64,000 bases of DNA from Klebsiella pneumoniae (lineage in GTDB: Bacteria; Pseudomonadota; Gammaproteobacteria; Ga0077536). A model generated the notes under the pieces. The model saw nothing but the letters and a program-made list of their open reading frames with translations. It ran no database searches and had not been told where the DNA came from. The position numbers and the translations under genes are program-made. This document shows, one piece after another, positions 45,622 through 57,706 of this stretch; positions within the stretch are counted from its first letter, which is position 1, and every line of letters starts with the position of its first letter. The DNA is taken from the NCBI GenBank assembly GCA_945862315.1, contig CAMAXW010000009.1:30802-94801 (forward strand). The letters run 5' to 3'.

Positions 45622-47461
45622 GAATGACAACATGGTGACAGGGACTTACTCCTGGGACAGACAAGGTTGGCGATGGCTCTGGATCCTGGGGATTATCGCC
45701 GCCGGCTGCGCGCAACCTCAACCACTACCGGCGACCTCCCCAAGTCCCACCACACCGCTCGCGCTCGCGCAGCAGCAACTGGCCTCTGGCGATTTTGCCG
45801 GCGCGGCGGCGGCATTCTCACAGCTGGCGGAAACCGCAGCGGAACCTGCCGCGACCACCCTGCGCAACCAGGCCAGCCTCATTCGTCTCGACCTTGGCGA
45901 GGCCTTGGCAAGCGCCCCCACCACGGGCCAACCAGCCCTCCTAAGCGCGGGGATGCAAGCCTTAGCGGCGCAGCAGGCGGGACCGGCACTGGCAGCCCTC
46001 CTCCCGATCCAGACCGCCACACTAGATCCCTATGAACGTGGACTCTACCTGCGCACCTTAGGTCGCGCGCAGCTATTAAATGGGGACGCCCAACCCGCCG
46101 CGATCAATCTCACCCTCGCCGAGCGCTATCCACTCCCCGCCAAGCGCCGCACCGAGTTGACCTACGCCATCTGGGCGGCGCTCACCCAGAGCGGCCTCGG
46201 CGCGCTCACTGGGCAGTTAAAACCCGAGGCCCCGCAAGCGGCGGGCTGGCTCGCATTGCTGGATCTAGTGGGGCGTACCAGCGGTAACCCCGTAGAGTTC
46301 GCCAGCCAATTAGGCGTTTGGCAATCGACTTACCCACACCATCCGGCGCAGCTCCTGCTGATCGATGAGCTACTCGAGAAAGCCGAGGAAGGTCAATCCC
46401 CGGTGCGCCGTATCGCCCTCGTTTTACCCTTCGAGGGACCGCTGGGCAAAGTAGCCATCGCCATTCGCGATGGCTTTATTGCCGCGCGTTTTGCCCAAAC
46501 TAGTAGCGACTCAAAGCCGGACGTCGTGGTCTACCCGGCGAGCGTCGCCACGACCGCTGCAGTCATCAAACTAGCGGTGAGCGAGGGCGCAGATTTCATC
46601 GTGGGGCCGCTAGAGAAACCGGCTGTCGCGGCCCTGCTGGCGCAGAGCGAACTCCGCGTCCCGGTGTTGGCTTTGAATACAACGGAACACGCGACCGACC
46701 CCAGCAGAGCTTTTTATCAGTTCGGTTTACAACCCGAAGATGAAGCCCGGGATGTCGCGGAACACGCTTGGCAGCAAGGGGCTAGGCGGGCAATTGCCAT
46801 GGTGCCGAATTCTGACCTCGGCAGCCGCCTGCTGGGCGCATTCCGCACCCAATGGGCGGCACAGGGTGGCGCGATGGTCGAGGCGGTGCGCTACACCCAC
46901 GACGTCAGCTCTTACAAAGAGGCCGTGCGACGCACGTTTGGCTTGGCTGAAAGTGAAGCACGCGCGCAAGCCTTGGCGGGCGTGGTACGGCGCGAAATCG
47001 CCTTCGACGCCGTGCGGCGCAACGATGTCGACGCCGTTTTGCTGGTGGCAGCGCCACGCGACGCACGACAACTCCTGCCGCAGTTTCGCTATTACGGCGC
47101 CGATGGCGTGCCCATTTACGCCACCCCGCTCATCTACAGCGGCGTACTGAACCCGCGTGCCGACACTGATCTCAATGGCGTTTTCTTCGGGGATTCCAGT
47201 TGGTCGTTGAACGTGGGTGATGTATCGCTGCGCGACACTTTTCTCCAGCAATGGGAAGTCGATCCGGCCTACCTGCGTTTTTATGGCTTCGGCGTCGATG
47301 CTTGGCACCTCATTGCCCAGTTGCGAACGCTTCGGGGGCAAGCGATCCAGACCCTCGAAGGCGCCAGCGGCACCTTAAGTGTGGATACCGGCGGGGTTGT
47401 GCATCGCAGCCTGAAGTGGGCCAGTTTTATCAATGGCAAGCCACGGCTCCTGGAGCCCTAG
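45620..47461 (+). CDS. lpoA: Penicillin-binding protein activator lipoprotein LpoA
   Basis: A 613-residue outer-membrane lipoprotein that activates PBP1A from outside. The signal peptide ends in IIAAGC with acylated Cys30, followed by a Pro/Ser-rich stretch, a helical TPR-like N-domain (about 45-260) and a periplasmic-binding-protein fold C-domain starting near RRIALVLPFEGPLGKVA. GGAGG at 45604-45608 precedes the ATG at 45620. It heads the lpoA-yraN-diaA-dolP run, which faces rsmI as in E. coli. Confidence 0.92.
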   Translation: MNDNMVTGTYSWDRQGWRWLWILGIIAAGCAQPQPLPATSPSPTTPLALAQQQLASGDFAGAAAAFSQLAETAAEPAATTLRNQASLIRLDLGEALASAPTTGQPALLSAGMQALAAQQAGPALAALLPIQTATLDPYERGLYLRTLGRAQLLNGDAQPAAINLTLAERYPLPAKRRTELTYAIWAALTQSGLGALTGQLKPEAPQAAGWLALLDLVGRTSGNPVEFASQLGVWQSTYPHHPAQLLLIDELLEKAEEGQSPVRRIALVLPFEGPLGKVAIAIRDGFIAARFAQTSSDSKPDVVVYPASVATTAAVIKLAVSEGADFIVGPLEKPAVAALLAQSELRVPVLALNTTEHATDPSRAFYQFGLQPEDEARDVAEHAWQQGARRAIAMVPNSDLGSRLLGAFRTQWAAQGGAMVEAVRYTHDVSSYKEAVRRTFGLAESEARAQALAGVVRREIAFDAVRRNDVDAVLLVAAPRDARQLLPQFRYYGADGVPIYATPLIYSGVLNPRADTDLNGVFFGDSSWSLNVGDVSLRDTFLQQWEVDPAYLRFYGFGVDAWHLIAQLRTLRGQAIQTLEGASGTLSVDTGGVVHRSLKWASFINGKPRLLEP

Positions 47462-47468
47462 GCGCAAA

Positions 47469-49085
<1,617 letters not shown>

Positions 49086-49087
49086 GA

Positions 49088-49504
49088 CTATTTAACGCGG
49101 GTTAGATGACCGCCTCGCTTACCACCACCCGGCGCGGGCGGTGGGGTGGGAGGCGGCGTTACCTCAGCGTTTGAGGTTGCGTCTGCGGGGTCTTCTGTCA
49201 AGGCCATGCCCTGCCCATTCTCACGCGCAAAAATCATGCGGGCGGCGGCGACCGGCACAAAGACCTCCTGAGAGACACCCGCAAAGCGCGCGCTGAAACC
49301 AATAAACTCATCGCCCAACTGGAGATCCCGCACGGCCCCTGGCGCTAGGTTAAGCACGATGGAATCGTCCTTAACGTACTGTTTGGGGACGCTGACGTGC
49401 GGGGATCGGGTGTCGACCAGCAGGTGCGGCGTCAGGCCGTTATCCACTATCCATTGGTAGATTGCGCGAATCAGATAGGGTTTAGTAGAAGTCATGGCCG
49501 TCAT
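49088..49504 (-). CDS. sspB: ClpXP adaptor SspB
   Basis: A 138-residue adaptor that delivers ssrA-tagged proteins to ClpXP. The N-terminal dimer domain KPYLIRAIYQWIVDNGLTPHL is the family signature. A Pro/Gly-rich flexible linker (TPPPTPPPAPGGG) leads to the C-terminal GHLTRVK, which matches the ClpX-binding tail. The track of start codons is GTG-ATG at 49507/49504, with another ATG at 49495. Follows sspA by two bases. Confidence 0.95.
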   Translation of the reverse strand: MTAMTSTKPYLIRAIYQWIVDNGLTPHLLVDTRSPHVSVPKQYVKDDSIVLNLAPGAVRDLQLGDEFIGFSARFAGVSQEVFVPVAAARMIFARENGQGMALTEDPADATSNAEVTPPPTPPPAPGGGKRGGHLTRVK

Positions 49505-49509
49505 CACGC

Positions 49510-50142
49510 TTAGCTGACCGTCGGGTAACTGCGTTCGGCCGGCGAGAGGCTCATTTTGAACGCCTTGCGCGTGAACAACGCTTCAGCGTATTTGAGCAGC
49601 GGCTTCGCCTCAGGATCCAGCTTGATGCCAAACAGCGGCAAGCGCCACAGCAGCGGCGCTAAGCAGCAATCGACCAGGGAATATTCGTCTGACAAGAAGA
49701 ACTTCCGCTGCGCGAAAATCGGCGCAATCGCGTGCAAATTATCCCGAATGACACGACCGGCAGCCGCCGCACTCTTGGCGTTTGAGCTACTGAGATCTTT
49801 GGCCACGGCCAGAAGCTCGGCCGCCACGCGTTGGCGCAGTTGCCGGTTGCTAGCGCGGGAAACCGGATCCATGGGCATCAGGGGTGGATGCGGGTAACGC
49901 TCGTCGAGATACTCGATCATGATAGTGGCGTCGTAGAGCACCAGATCACGATCGATGAGCGTCAGGATTTGCTGATAAGGATTGAGGTGGTTGAGGTCCT
50001 CAGGCTTGGTTTCCGCCGTCACGTATTGGATATCCGCGCCGACTTCTTTTTCAGCGAGGACGATACGAACGGCGTGCCCCGTGGGATCGGCGGCCTCCGC
50101 GTAAAGTGTGAGGAGGGAGCGCCGATTTGTAGGGGCCGTCAT
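49510..50142 (-). CDS. sspA: Stringent starvation protein A SspA
   Basis: A 210-residue glutathione-S-transferase-fold protein that binds RNA polymerase and affects stress and virulence genes. The thioredoxin-like N-domain (SLLTLYAEAADPTGHAVRIVLAEKEV) has Ala-Asp rather than an active Ser/Cys, as in other SspA, so GST catalysis is not expected. FFLSDEYSLVDCCLAPLLWRL is the C-domain signature. Lies 25 bases after petC in a pet-ssp run. Confidence 0.94.
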   Translation of the reverse strand: MTAPTNRRSLLTLYAEAADPTGHAVRIVLAEKEVGADIQYVTAETKPEDLNHLNPYQQILTLIDRDLVLYDATIMIEYLDERYPHPPLMPMDPVSRASNRQLRQRVAAELLAVAKDLSSSNAKSAAAAGRVIRDNLHAIAPIFAQRKFFLSDEYSLVDCCLAPLLWRLPLFGIKLDPEAKPLLKYAEALFTRKAFKMSLSPAERSYPTVS

Positions 50143-50167
50143 CTCAAAGCACGTCCTTCCAGTATTC

Positions 50168-50908
50168 TCAATTCACATCCTTCCAATATTCGCGTTTCAG
50201 CAGGTACGTCGCCACAAAGAAAATCAACAAAAATCCGATGACCTTCACACCCAGTGCGTAGCGCACCAGTTTAGCCGGCTCGCCCATATAAACCATAAAG
50301 CCGACGAGATCGCGAGTGGCACGCCGATATTGCGCTTCATCGAGGGTCCCGGGAATCTCGTTTTCAAATTTCTCAAAGACCTGAGTCTGCACACCTTCGG
50401 GGCTGGTATGGGTGTTAAAAACTGCCCGATTCACGCCCTGCAATTCCCATAACACGTGTGGCATAGCAGCACTGGGGAAGTACAAATTATTCACGCCAGT
50501 GGTTTTGGAGGCATCGCTGTAGAAGCCGTTTAAGTAGCTAAACAACCAGTCTTCGCCGCGCGACCGCGCGACGACGGAGAGGTCGGGCGGCGTCACCCCA
50601 AACCATTCTTGGGAATCCGCTGCCGGCATCGCAGCCCGCATCGGCTCGCCCACTTTGTCGGTCGTAAACATCAGATTGGTTTTGAGGACTTCCTCGGGAA
50701 TGCCTAAATCGGCGCCCACGCGGTTGTAGCGCATGTAGGCTGCAGAATGACAACTGCCGCAGTAATTCACGAACATTTTGGCGCCGCGTTGCAGCGAGGC
50801 GGTGTCGGTCAAATCAACATCGGCTTTCAGCAGTTTTAGCCCCCCCTCGCTCGCCAGGGCCAACTGCGGTGCCAATACCAACAGGAGAGTTGCAATTAAC
50901 CTACGCAT
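50168..50908 (-). CDS. petC: Cytochrome bc1 complex cytochrome c1 PetC
   Basis: 246 residues. Carries haem c1 of the ubiquinol-cytochrome c reductase. Signal peptide MRRLIATLLLVLAPQLALA, haem motif CGSCHS (about 51-56) and a C-terminal membrane anchor near residues 217-236 (GVKVIGFLLIFFVATYLL). Axial Met is likely in the AAMP region. The start overlaps the petB stop by one base. Confidence 0.95.
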   Translation of the reverse strand: MRRLIATLLLVLAPQLALASEGGLKLLKADVDLTDTASLQRGAKMFVNYCGSCHSAAYMRYNRVGADLGIPEEVLKTNLMFTTDKVGEPMRAAMPAADSQEWFGVTPPDLSVVARSRGEDWLFSYLNGFYSDASKTTGVNNLYFPSAAMPHVLWELQGVNRAVFNTHTSPEGVQTQVFEKFENEIPGTLDEAQYRRATRDLVGFMVYMGEPAKLVRYALGVKVIGFLLIFFVATYLLKREYWKDVN

Positions 50909-52161
50909 TACTTCGTCACTCGCTCAGGCACAGGCTTGTTTTTGTCCAAGCTGGTGTAAATGGGCATCAGCAGGAAGAACAGGAAATAAATCACGGTACA
51001 CACCTGCGCCACCAGCGTGCGCTCGGGCGTGGGCGGCAATAAGCCTAAGTACCCCAGGATGAGAAAGACCACCACAAAGATTCCCAGAGCACCCTTAAAC
51101 AACGGTCCTCGATAGCGAATGGACCGCACGGCGCCGCGATCGAGCCAAGGCAGCAGGAAGAAAATCAAGACACCCAGCCCCATGAAAATCACGCCCCATA
51201 CTTTGGCATCGATCCACAAGAAGTTGATGGTATTGGCCCGCAAAATGGAATAGTACGGCGTGAAATACCACACCGGGGCAATATGCTCCGGCGTCTGCAT
51301 GGGGTTAGCCGGGATGAAATTGTTGGCCTCCAGAAAATACCCACCCATTTCCGGCGCAAAGAAAACCACCGCCGAAAATAGAATGAGAAACACCGAGAGG
51401 CCCATCAGATCCTTGACCGTGTAGTAGGGGTGAAACGGGATGCCATCCAGCGGGTGACCATCAGGCCCTTTGAGTTTCTTGATATCCACGCCGTCTGGAT
51501 TGTTGGAACCCACTTCGTGCAGCGCCAGAATGTGCAGCAGCACCAGTCCCGCTATGGCGAAGGGCAGCGCAATCACATGCAACGAGAAAAACCGGTTGAG
51601 GGTGATGTCGGAGACCACGTAATCCCCCCGAATCCATTCCGACAACGTCGTACCGATGACCGGGATAGCGCTGAACAAGGAAATGATGACCTGCGCGCCC
51701 CAGTAAGACATTTGTCCCCACGGCAACAAGTAACCCATGAAGGCCTCAGCCATCAGCATGAGGTAGAGGAGCATGCCGAGAATCCAGAGAAGTTCCCTGG
51801 GTTTCTTGAATGATCCGTACATCAGACCCCGAAACATGTGCAGGTAGATGACGACAAAAAAGGCCGAAGCGCCCGTAGAGTGCAGATAGCGAATGAGCCA
51901 GCCCCAGTCGACATCGCGCATGATGTATTCGACTGATCCGAAGGCCAGATCGGCGTCGGGCTTGTAGTTCATCACCAGCCAAATGCCGGTGACGATCTGC
52001 AAAACGAACACCACCAGCGACAGAGCGCCGAAGTAGTACCAGAAGTTGAAATTTTTGGGCGCGTAGTACTGCGCGATATGGTCGTTCCATAACGACATCA
52101 GCGGGAAACGCTCGTCCACCCAGTCGCGTAAATCTACTAGCCGTTTAGTGATTGCGTTCAT
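50908..52161 (-). CDS. petB: Cytochrome bc1 complex cytochrome b PetB
   Basis: A 417-residue membrane protein with eight helices and two b haems. The histidine pairs lie in LHSTGASAFFVVIYLHMFRG and SLHVIALPFAIAGLVLLHIL. The Qo-site motif is PVWY (HIAPVWYFTPYYS) rather than PEWY, the usual form in beta- and gammaproteobacteria. It overlaps petA by four bases. Confidence 0.97.
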   Translation of the reverse strand: MNAITKRLVDLRDWVDERFPLMSLWNDHIAQYYAPKNFNFWYYFGALSLVVFVLQIVTGIWLVMNYKPDADLAFGSVEYIMRDVDWGWLIRYLHSTGASAFFVVIYLHMFRGLMYGSFKKPRELLWILGMLLYLMLMAEAFMGYLLPWGQMSYWGAQVIISLFSAIPVIGTTLSEWIRGDYVVSDITLNRFFSLHVIALPFAIAGLVLLHILALHEVGSNNPDGVDIKKLKGPDGHPLDGIPFHPYYTVKDLMGLSVFLILFSAVVFFAPEMGGYFLEANNFIPANPMQTPEHIAPVWYFTPYYSILRANTINFLWIDAKVWGVIFMGLGVLIFFLLPWLDRGAVRSIRYRGPLFKGALGIFVVVFLILGYLGLLPPTPERTLVAQVCTVIYFLFFLLMPIYTSLDKNKPVPERVTK

Positions 52162-52757
52162 GCCGAAACCCCGTTGTCCTCGCCCACCCGTAACTTGCCT
52201 TCCGACAAAAATTTATAGGGCGGCACAACCAGATTGGAGGGTGCCGGAACCCCGTTGTAAACGCGGCCCGCCAGATCAAATTTTGAGCCATGGCAAGGGC
52301 AGAAAAAGCCGCCTTTCCAACCGGCGCCGACATCGGGCGCGCTCATATCCGGGACGTAACTGGGGGAACAACCCAAATGCGTGCAAACTCCTACCAACAC
52401 TAAATATTCCGGTTTCTCGGAGCGCCACACGTTCTTGGCGTAATTAGGCTGCTCGGATTTGTCCGATTGCGGGTCACGCAGCGCGGCAGGCTCAAAAGTG
52501 TTGAGGTTCTCCAGCATTTCGTCGGTGCGGCGCACCACCCACACGGGTTTGCCGCGCCATTTCTGGATCAGACGCTGGCCCGGCTCGAGTTTGCTAATGT
52601 CCAAATCGACGGGCGCACCAATAGCTTTTGCTTTAGCGCTAGGCTGAAAAGACGAAATAAATGGCACGGCCGCAAAAGCGGCACCAATTCCCCCGATCAC
52701 GACTGTCGTGCCGGTGAGAAAGCGGCGTCTGCGAGTATCGACGGCGTCGTCACGCAT
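52158..52757 (-). CDS. petA: Rieske iron-sulfur subunit of cytochrome bc1 PetA
   Basis: 199 residues from the ATG at 52757; a TTG at 52766 is closer to the AGGAG. A twin-arginine signal-anchor (RRRRFLTGTTVVIGGIGAAF) targets the protein to Tat. The [2Fe-2S] ligands lie in CTHLGC and CPCHGS. First gene of petABC, which passes electrons from ubiquinol to cytochrome c. Confidence 0.96.
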   Translation of the reverse strand: MRDDAVDTRRRRFLTGTTVVIGGIGAAFAAVPFISSFQPSAKAKAIGAPVDLDISKLEPGQRLIQKWRGKPVWVVRRTDEMLENLNTFEPAALRDPQSDKSEQPNYAKNVWRSEKPEYLVLVGVCTHLGCSPSYVPDMSAPDVGAGWKGGFFCPCHGSKFDLAGRVYNGVPAPSNLVVPPYKFLSEGKLRVGEDNGVSA

Positions 52758-52922
52758 GGTGTCCAAAGTCTCCTAATTTACTCGGCCCCGACGGGTTTAA
52801 CGCGGGGCGTTGCTCCGCCGGGACGAAGCGCATTTTTGATCTCTCATACCTTACGCTACCGGCGCGCGGATGGCTTAAAGGCGGGCGGAATCCCTATCAG
52901 GAGTTCCCGCGCGGCGGGCGCG

Positions 52923-52931
52923 AGTATATCA
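52923..52931 (-). promoter_or_regulatory. Extended -10 promoter of petABC
   Basis: The minus strand reads TGATATACT (52931-52923), an extended -10. No good -35 lies 17-18 bases upstream. The implied leader to petA is about 160 bases; I saw no riboswitch or conserved motif in it. Confidence 0.5.
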
Positions 52932-52969
52932 CTAAACGCGCGCACGACAGCTTGCGAACCCGGGGTAAT

Positions 52970-54307
52970 CTAGGAAGCGCCGTGCCCGACATCGCCGTCA
53001 TCGACCGCGCCCGGCATGATGCGGTATTCGGCGGAGCGTGCGTGGGCGGTGAGTCCCTCGGCGCGGGCCAACGTACCGGCGAGGCGGCCCAGTTGGGATG
53101 CCGCCCGTGGGCTCAGCTCGATGATGGAGGTTCGCTTCTGGAAATCGTAAACCCCCAAGGGCGAAGAAAAACGTGCCGTGCCGGCGGTAGGCAACACATG
53201 ATTGGGTCCAGCGCAGTAATCACCCAGTGCCTCCGCGACGTAGCGACCCAAAAAAATGGCCCCGGCATGACGAATCTGCGGTAACAGGGCGCGCGGATCG
53301 GCGACCGAAAGTTCCAAGTGCTCCGGTGCTATCTGGTTCACCAGCGCCACGGCTTCGTCTAAATCCCGCACCTCGATGAGCGCGCCGCGCTGGGTCAGTG
53401 CGGCCGCAATAATCGCCGCGCGTTCCAGCGTTGGCAGCAAACGTTCAATGCTCGCGGCCACCCGGGATAGAAATGCCGCATCCGGGGAAATCAGTAAGGC
53501 CTGAGCCTGCTCATCATGTTCAGCCTGCGAGAAAAGATCCATCGCGATCCAATCGGGATCGGTGGAGCCGTCACACACGATCAGGATCTCGGAGGGTCCA
53601 GCGATCATATCGATGCCGACCTTGCCAAAGACTTGGGCTTTGGCGGTCGCCACGTAGATATTGCCCGGGCCCACAATTTTGTCCACGGCCGGCACGGTGT
53701 CCGTACCGTAAGCCAACGCCGCAACCGCCTGCGCACCACCGATCGAAAACACCCGATCCACACCCGCAATATCGGCCGCGCACAGCACCACGGGATCAAT
53801 CAGGCCGTGGGGAGCTGGCACGACCATGATGACTTCGCCCACCCCGGCAAGCTTGGCCGGAATAGCATTCATCAGGACCGAGGATGGATAAGCGGCCTTA
53901 CCACCAGGGACATAAATGCCAGCACGGTCGAGCGGCGTTACCTGCTGACCCAGCACGCTGCCGTCCGGCTCGGTGTAGTCCCAGGAAGGCTGTTGTTGGT
54001 GGGCATGATAGGTGCGGATGCGGGCTGCCGCCGCCTCGAGCGCAGCCTGCACAGCGGAGTCTACGCGGGCCCGACTAGCAGCCACATCTCGCTGTTCCAG
54101 TTCGCTTGCCGCGACGATGTTTCGGTGGTCGAAGCGGTTGGTGTACTCCACCAGCGCAGCATCGCCATGCGTACGTACTGCCTGAATAATCTCGCGCACG
54201 GTTTGCTGCACGTCTTCGGTAGCGGCGGTATCCGTAGCCAGCAGCTGCGCGAGTTGGCGCTGGAAATCCGGTTCCCGGGTAGACAACCGCCGCAGCGAAT
54301 AACTCAT
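52970..54307 (-). CDS. hisD: Histidinol dehydrogenase HisD
   Basis: A 445-residue zinc enzyme that oxidises L-histidinol to L-histidine in two NAD+ steps. [38 protein letters not shown] and [15 protein letters not shown] (Gln and His zinc ligands) are conserved; the catalytic Glu-His pair is in [10 protein letters not shown]. The start overlaps hisG by four bases. hisC does not follow; the next gene is petA after 212 bases. Confidence 0.97.
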   Translation of the reverse strand: MSYSLRRLSTREPDFQRQLAQLLATDTAATEDVQQTVREIIQAVRTHGDAALVEYTNRFDHRNIVAASELEQRDVAASRARVDSAVQAALEAAAARIRTYHAHQQQPSWDYTEPDGSVLGQQVTPLDRAGIYVPGGKAAYPSSVLMNAIPAKLAGVGEVIMVVPAPHGLIDPVVLCAADIAGVDRVFSIGGAQAVAALAYGTDTVPAVDKIVGPGNIYVATAKAQVFGKVGIDMIAGPSEILIVCDGSTDPDWIAMDLFSQAEHDEQAQALLISPDAAFLSRVAASIERLLPTLERAAIIAAALTQRGALIEVRDLDEAVALVNQIAPEHLELSVADPRALLPQIRHAGAIFLGRYVAEALGDYCAGPNHVLPTAGTARFSSPLGVYDFQKRTSIIELSPRAASQLGRLAGTLARAEGLTAHARSAEYRIMPGAVDDGDVGHGAS

Positions 54308-54972
54308 CGCGGACGCCGCGCGGCGGCTTTGGCCACGGCTTCGCTTAGCGCGGCAATCAGCGCCGTCACCCGAGCGTGCTTGGTTTTCATGGCGGCTTTG
54401 TTGACGATGAGCCGAGCGCTAATATCGCAAATGTGTTCCAGTGGCGCCAAACCATTAGCCCGGAGCGTATTGCCGGTGTCGACCAAATCGACGATGCGAT
54501 CGGCAAGGCCCACCAGCGGCGCTAATTCCATTGCGCCGTAGAGTTTAATGACTTCGACTTGCACGCCGCGTTCTGCATACCACCGCCGGGTAATACCCGC
54601 GTATTTGGTGGCAACCCGTAATTTTGTGGGCACGGCCGTCGGTGCGACCGGCCCGGCGATCATCAGCCGGCAGCGCGCAATTTGCAGGTCTAGGGGTTCA
54701 TAGAAACCGGTGCCTTCATATTCCAGCAGAACATCCTTCCCGGCCACACCCAAATCAGCCGCGCCATATTCCACATAGGTCGGGACATCGCTAGCCCGCA
54801 CCACGACCAGCTTAATATCCGGTTTGGTGGTGTCCAAAATGAGCTTGCGCGAGACGGAGAGGTCGTCCAACGGCGTAATGCCAATGCTGGCCAGCAGTGG
54901 GAGCGTTTCTGTGAGGATTCGCCCTTTCGACAAGGCGAGTACGAGTTGGTCGCTAGAGGAAAGACTGTTCAT
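54304..54972 (-). CDS. hisG: ATP phosphoribosyltransferase catalytic subunit HisG (short form)
   Basis: 222 residues from the ATG at 54972. This is the short form without the C-terminal regulatory domain; such enzymes need HisZ as regulatory partner, which is not in this window. It commits ATP and PRPP to histidine synthesis. [16 protein letters not shown] begins the fold and [11 protein letters not shown] is the PRPP-binding motif. Upstream extension to 55113 is not family-like. murA lies 34 bases upstream. Confidence 0.95.
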   Translation of the reverse strand: MNSLSSSDQLVLALSKGRILTETLPLLASIGITPLDDLSVSRKLILDTTKPDIKLVVVRASDVPTYVEYGAADLGVAGKDVLLEYEGTGFYEPLDLQIARCRLMIAGPVAPTAVPTKLRVATKYAGITRRWYAERGVQVEVIKLYGAMELAPLVGLADRIVDLVDTGNTLRANGLAPLEHICDISARLIVNKAAMKTKHARVTALIAALSEAVAKAAARRPR

Positions 54973-55006
54973 GACTGGTATTTTGCCCGCCGACGCCGTG
55001 GGCGGC

Positions 55007-56278
<1,272 letters not shown>

Positions 56279-56533
56279 TCAGAGCGTCGCGAACGGCTGC
56301 TGCTGCTGCCACTCTTCTGGGGTGTAAGTTTGCATGGACAAGGCGTGGATTGCTTGGCCCATGTGGCCGCCCAGTGCGCCGTAAACCAGTTGGTGCCGCT
56401 TCACCGAGCTGAGGCCAGTAAACCCGGCAAACACAACGCGCGCCGCAAAATGAACGCCGTCGTCCCCTTCGATGTGGGTTTGGGCGCCCACTAAACCGGC
56501 TTCGAGCAGCGACTTGATGTCTTCTTTAGTCAT
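56279..56533 (-). CDS. ibaG: BolA family protein IbaG
   Basis: An 84-residue class II KH-fold protein. BolA proteins pair with monothiol glutaredoxins and handle Fe-S clusters. The HFAARVVFAGFTGLSSVKRHQLVY segment carries the conserved His and helix. The ATG at 56533 (MTKEDIKSLLEAG) aligns with homologs; a frame upstream to 56560 exists. It lies 12 bases before murA, the classic ibaG-murA pair. Confidence 0.92.
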   Translation of the reverse strand: MTKEDIKSLLEAGLVGAQTHIEGDDGVHFAARVVFAGFTGLSSVKRHQLVYGALGGHMGQAIHALSMQTYTPEEWQQQQPFATL

Positions 56534-56573
56534 GAGAAATTGCCAATCGGCGCGACCCACCGTCCAATCCGCT

Positions 56574-57191
56574 TCAAGCGCCTAAATCTCGATTCTTGGC
56601 CTTGAGGCTCTTTAACAGTTCGTCGACGCCGCCTTCGTTGAGGATTTGAGAAAAGGATGCTTTGAAAGTCTTCACCAAACTAATGCCATCGACTTCGACG
56701 TCGAAGACCTGCCACTCCCCATTATCTTCGTGCAAGCGATAGACCACGGGCAGCACTTTGCCGACAGACTGAACAATGTTTTGTTTAACTGTCGCCGTTT
56801 TGGGATTGGAGGATGGCTCCACTGGCGGGTATTCCATTGTTTCATCGGAGTACTCCAACAGCGCCGTGGCGTAAGTACGCACCAAGAGCTTGCGAAATTG
56901 CTCGACGAAGGCTTGCCGCGTGGCTTCATCAGCGGCCTTCCACGCCGGGCCCAACACCCACTGCGACATGATATTGAAATCGAAGTGCGGGAAAATCATC
57001 TCGGCCACCAGCGCATACATTTTGGCAGGGGCGGCCCGGAGAGCGGCTTTCTCGGTTTTGACGCGTGCCACAACCGCCGAGGTGGTCTCTTGGATGATTT
57101 TGGAAGGATCGCTTTGAGCTTGCACGGGCACAATTCCGGAAAGAAAAAGCAACCCGACCAAGACTAAATTAAGGGGAATTAGTCGCTTCAT
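56574..57191 (-). CDS. mlaC: Periplasmic phospholipid-transport protein MlaC
   Basis: A 205-residue soluble carrier moving phospholipids between the MlaA and MlaFEDB complexes to keep outer-membrane asymmetry. Signal peptide with VPVQAQ cleavage near residue 25; the Ttg2D/MlaC domain includes MIFPHFDFNIMSQWVLGPAW and VFDVEVDGISLVKTFKASF. mlaF, mlaE, mlaD and mlaB are missing here: the next gene downstream is ibaG, 40 bases away, and upstream is gloA. A leader hairpin precedes it. Confidence 0.95.
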   Translation of the reverse strand: MKRLIPLNLVLVGLLFLSGIVPVQAQSDPSKIIQETTSAVVARVKTEKAALRAAPAKMYALVAEMIFPHFDFNIMSQWVLGPAWKAADEATRQAFVEQFRKLLVRTYATALLEYSDETMEYPPVEPSSNPKTATVKQNIVQSVGKVLPVVYRLHEDNGEWQVFDVEVDGISLVKTFKASFSQILNEGGVDELLKSLKAKNRDLGA

Positions 57192-57215
57192 CCGACAAAC
57201 CTCGCAGATAAGGGT

Positions 57216-57236
57216 GCTCGCGAAGGCAGCGCGAGC
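57216..57236 (-). repeat. Hairpin in the mlaC leader
   Basis: GCTCGCG (57216-57222) and CGCGAGC (57230-57236) form a perfect 7-base stem with a 7-base loop, about 24 bases before the mlaC ATG. No T run follows on the minus strand, so it is more likely a mRNA structure than a terminator. Confidence 0.45.
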
Positions 57237-57293
57237 TGTTGAAAAACCGAGGGTGACTTTAGCATAAAGGCCTGAGCCGACGGCAGGATTACC

Positions 57294-57689
57294 TCAACCA
57301 GGGTTGAGTTCGTCTTGCAGAATTTCAACCTTGTAGCCGTCGGGATCTTCTACAAAAGCCAGCACCGTCTTGCCGCCTTTCATGGGGCCCGCTTCACGAA
57401 CCACTTTGCCACCGCGCGCTTTGATGTGCTCGCAGGTTGCATAGACGTCACTCACCCCAATGGCGATATGCCCGTAAGCGGAGCCCTGCTCATAGGCGTC
57501 CGTGTCCCAGTTGTGGGTGAGTTCTAACACGGTGGAGTCTGGCTCCGCACCGTAGCCCACGAACGCCAAAGTGAAACGCCCCTCGGCATAATCCCGGCGT
57601 CGGATGAGGGTCATCCCTAATACGTCGCAATAAAAATTGAGCGCGCGGTCCAAGTTCGTCACCCGCAGCATGGTATGCATCATTCGCAT
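57294..57689 (-). CDS. gloA: Lactoylglutathione lyase (glyoxalase I) GloA
   Basis: A 131-residue metalloenzyme that detoxifies methylglyoxal as its glutathione hemithioacetal. All four metal ligands are in the E. coli positions: H5, E56 (VLELTHNW), H74 (YGHIAIGV) and E122 (YKVEILQ). Its short length without the eukaryotic insertions suggests the nickel or cobalt class. AAGGAAG precedes the ATG. It follows purT by 17 bases, so it may be the last gene of a secDF-pdxB-purT transcript. Confidence 0.97.
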   Translation of the reverse strand: MRMMHTMLRVTNLDRALNFYCDVLGMTLIRRRDYAEGRFTLAFVGYGAEPDSTVLELTHNWDTDAYEQGSAYGHIAIGVSDVYATCEHIKARGGKVVREAGPMKGGKTVLAFVEDPDGYKVEILQDELNPG

Positions 57690-57706
57690 GGTCGCTTCCT
57701 TGTTTA

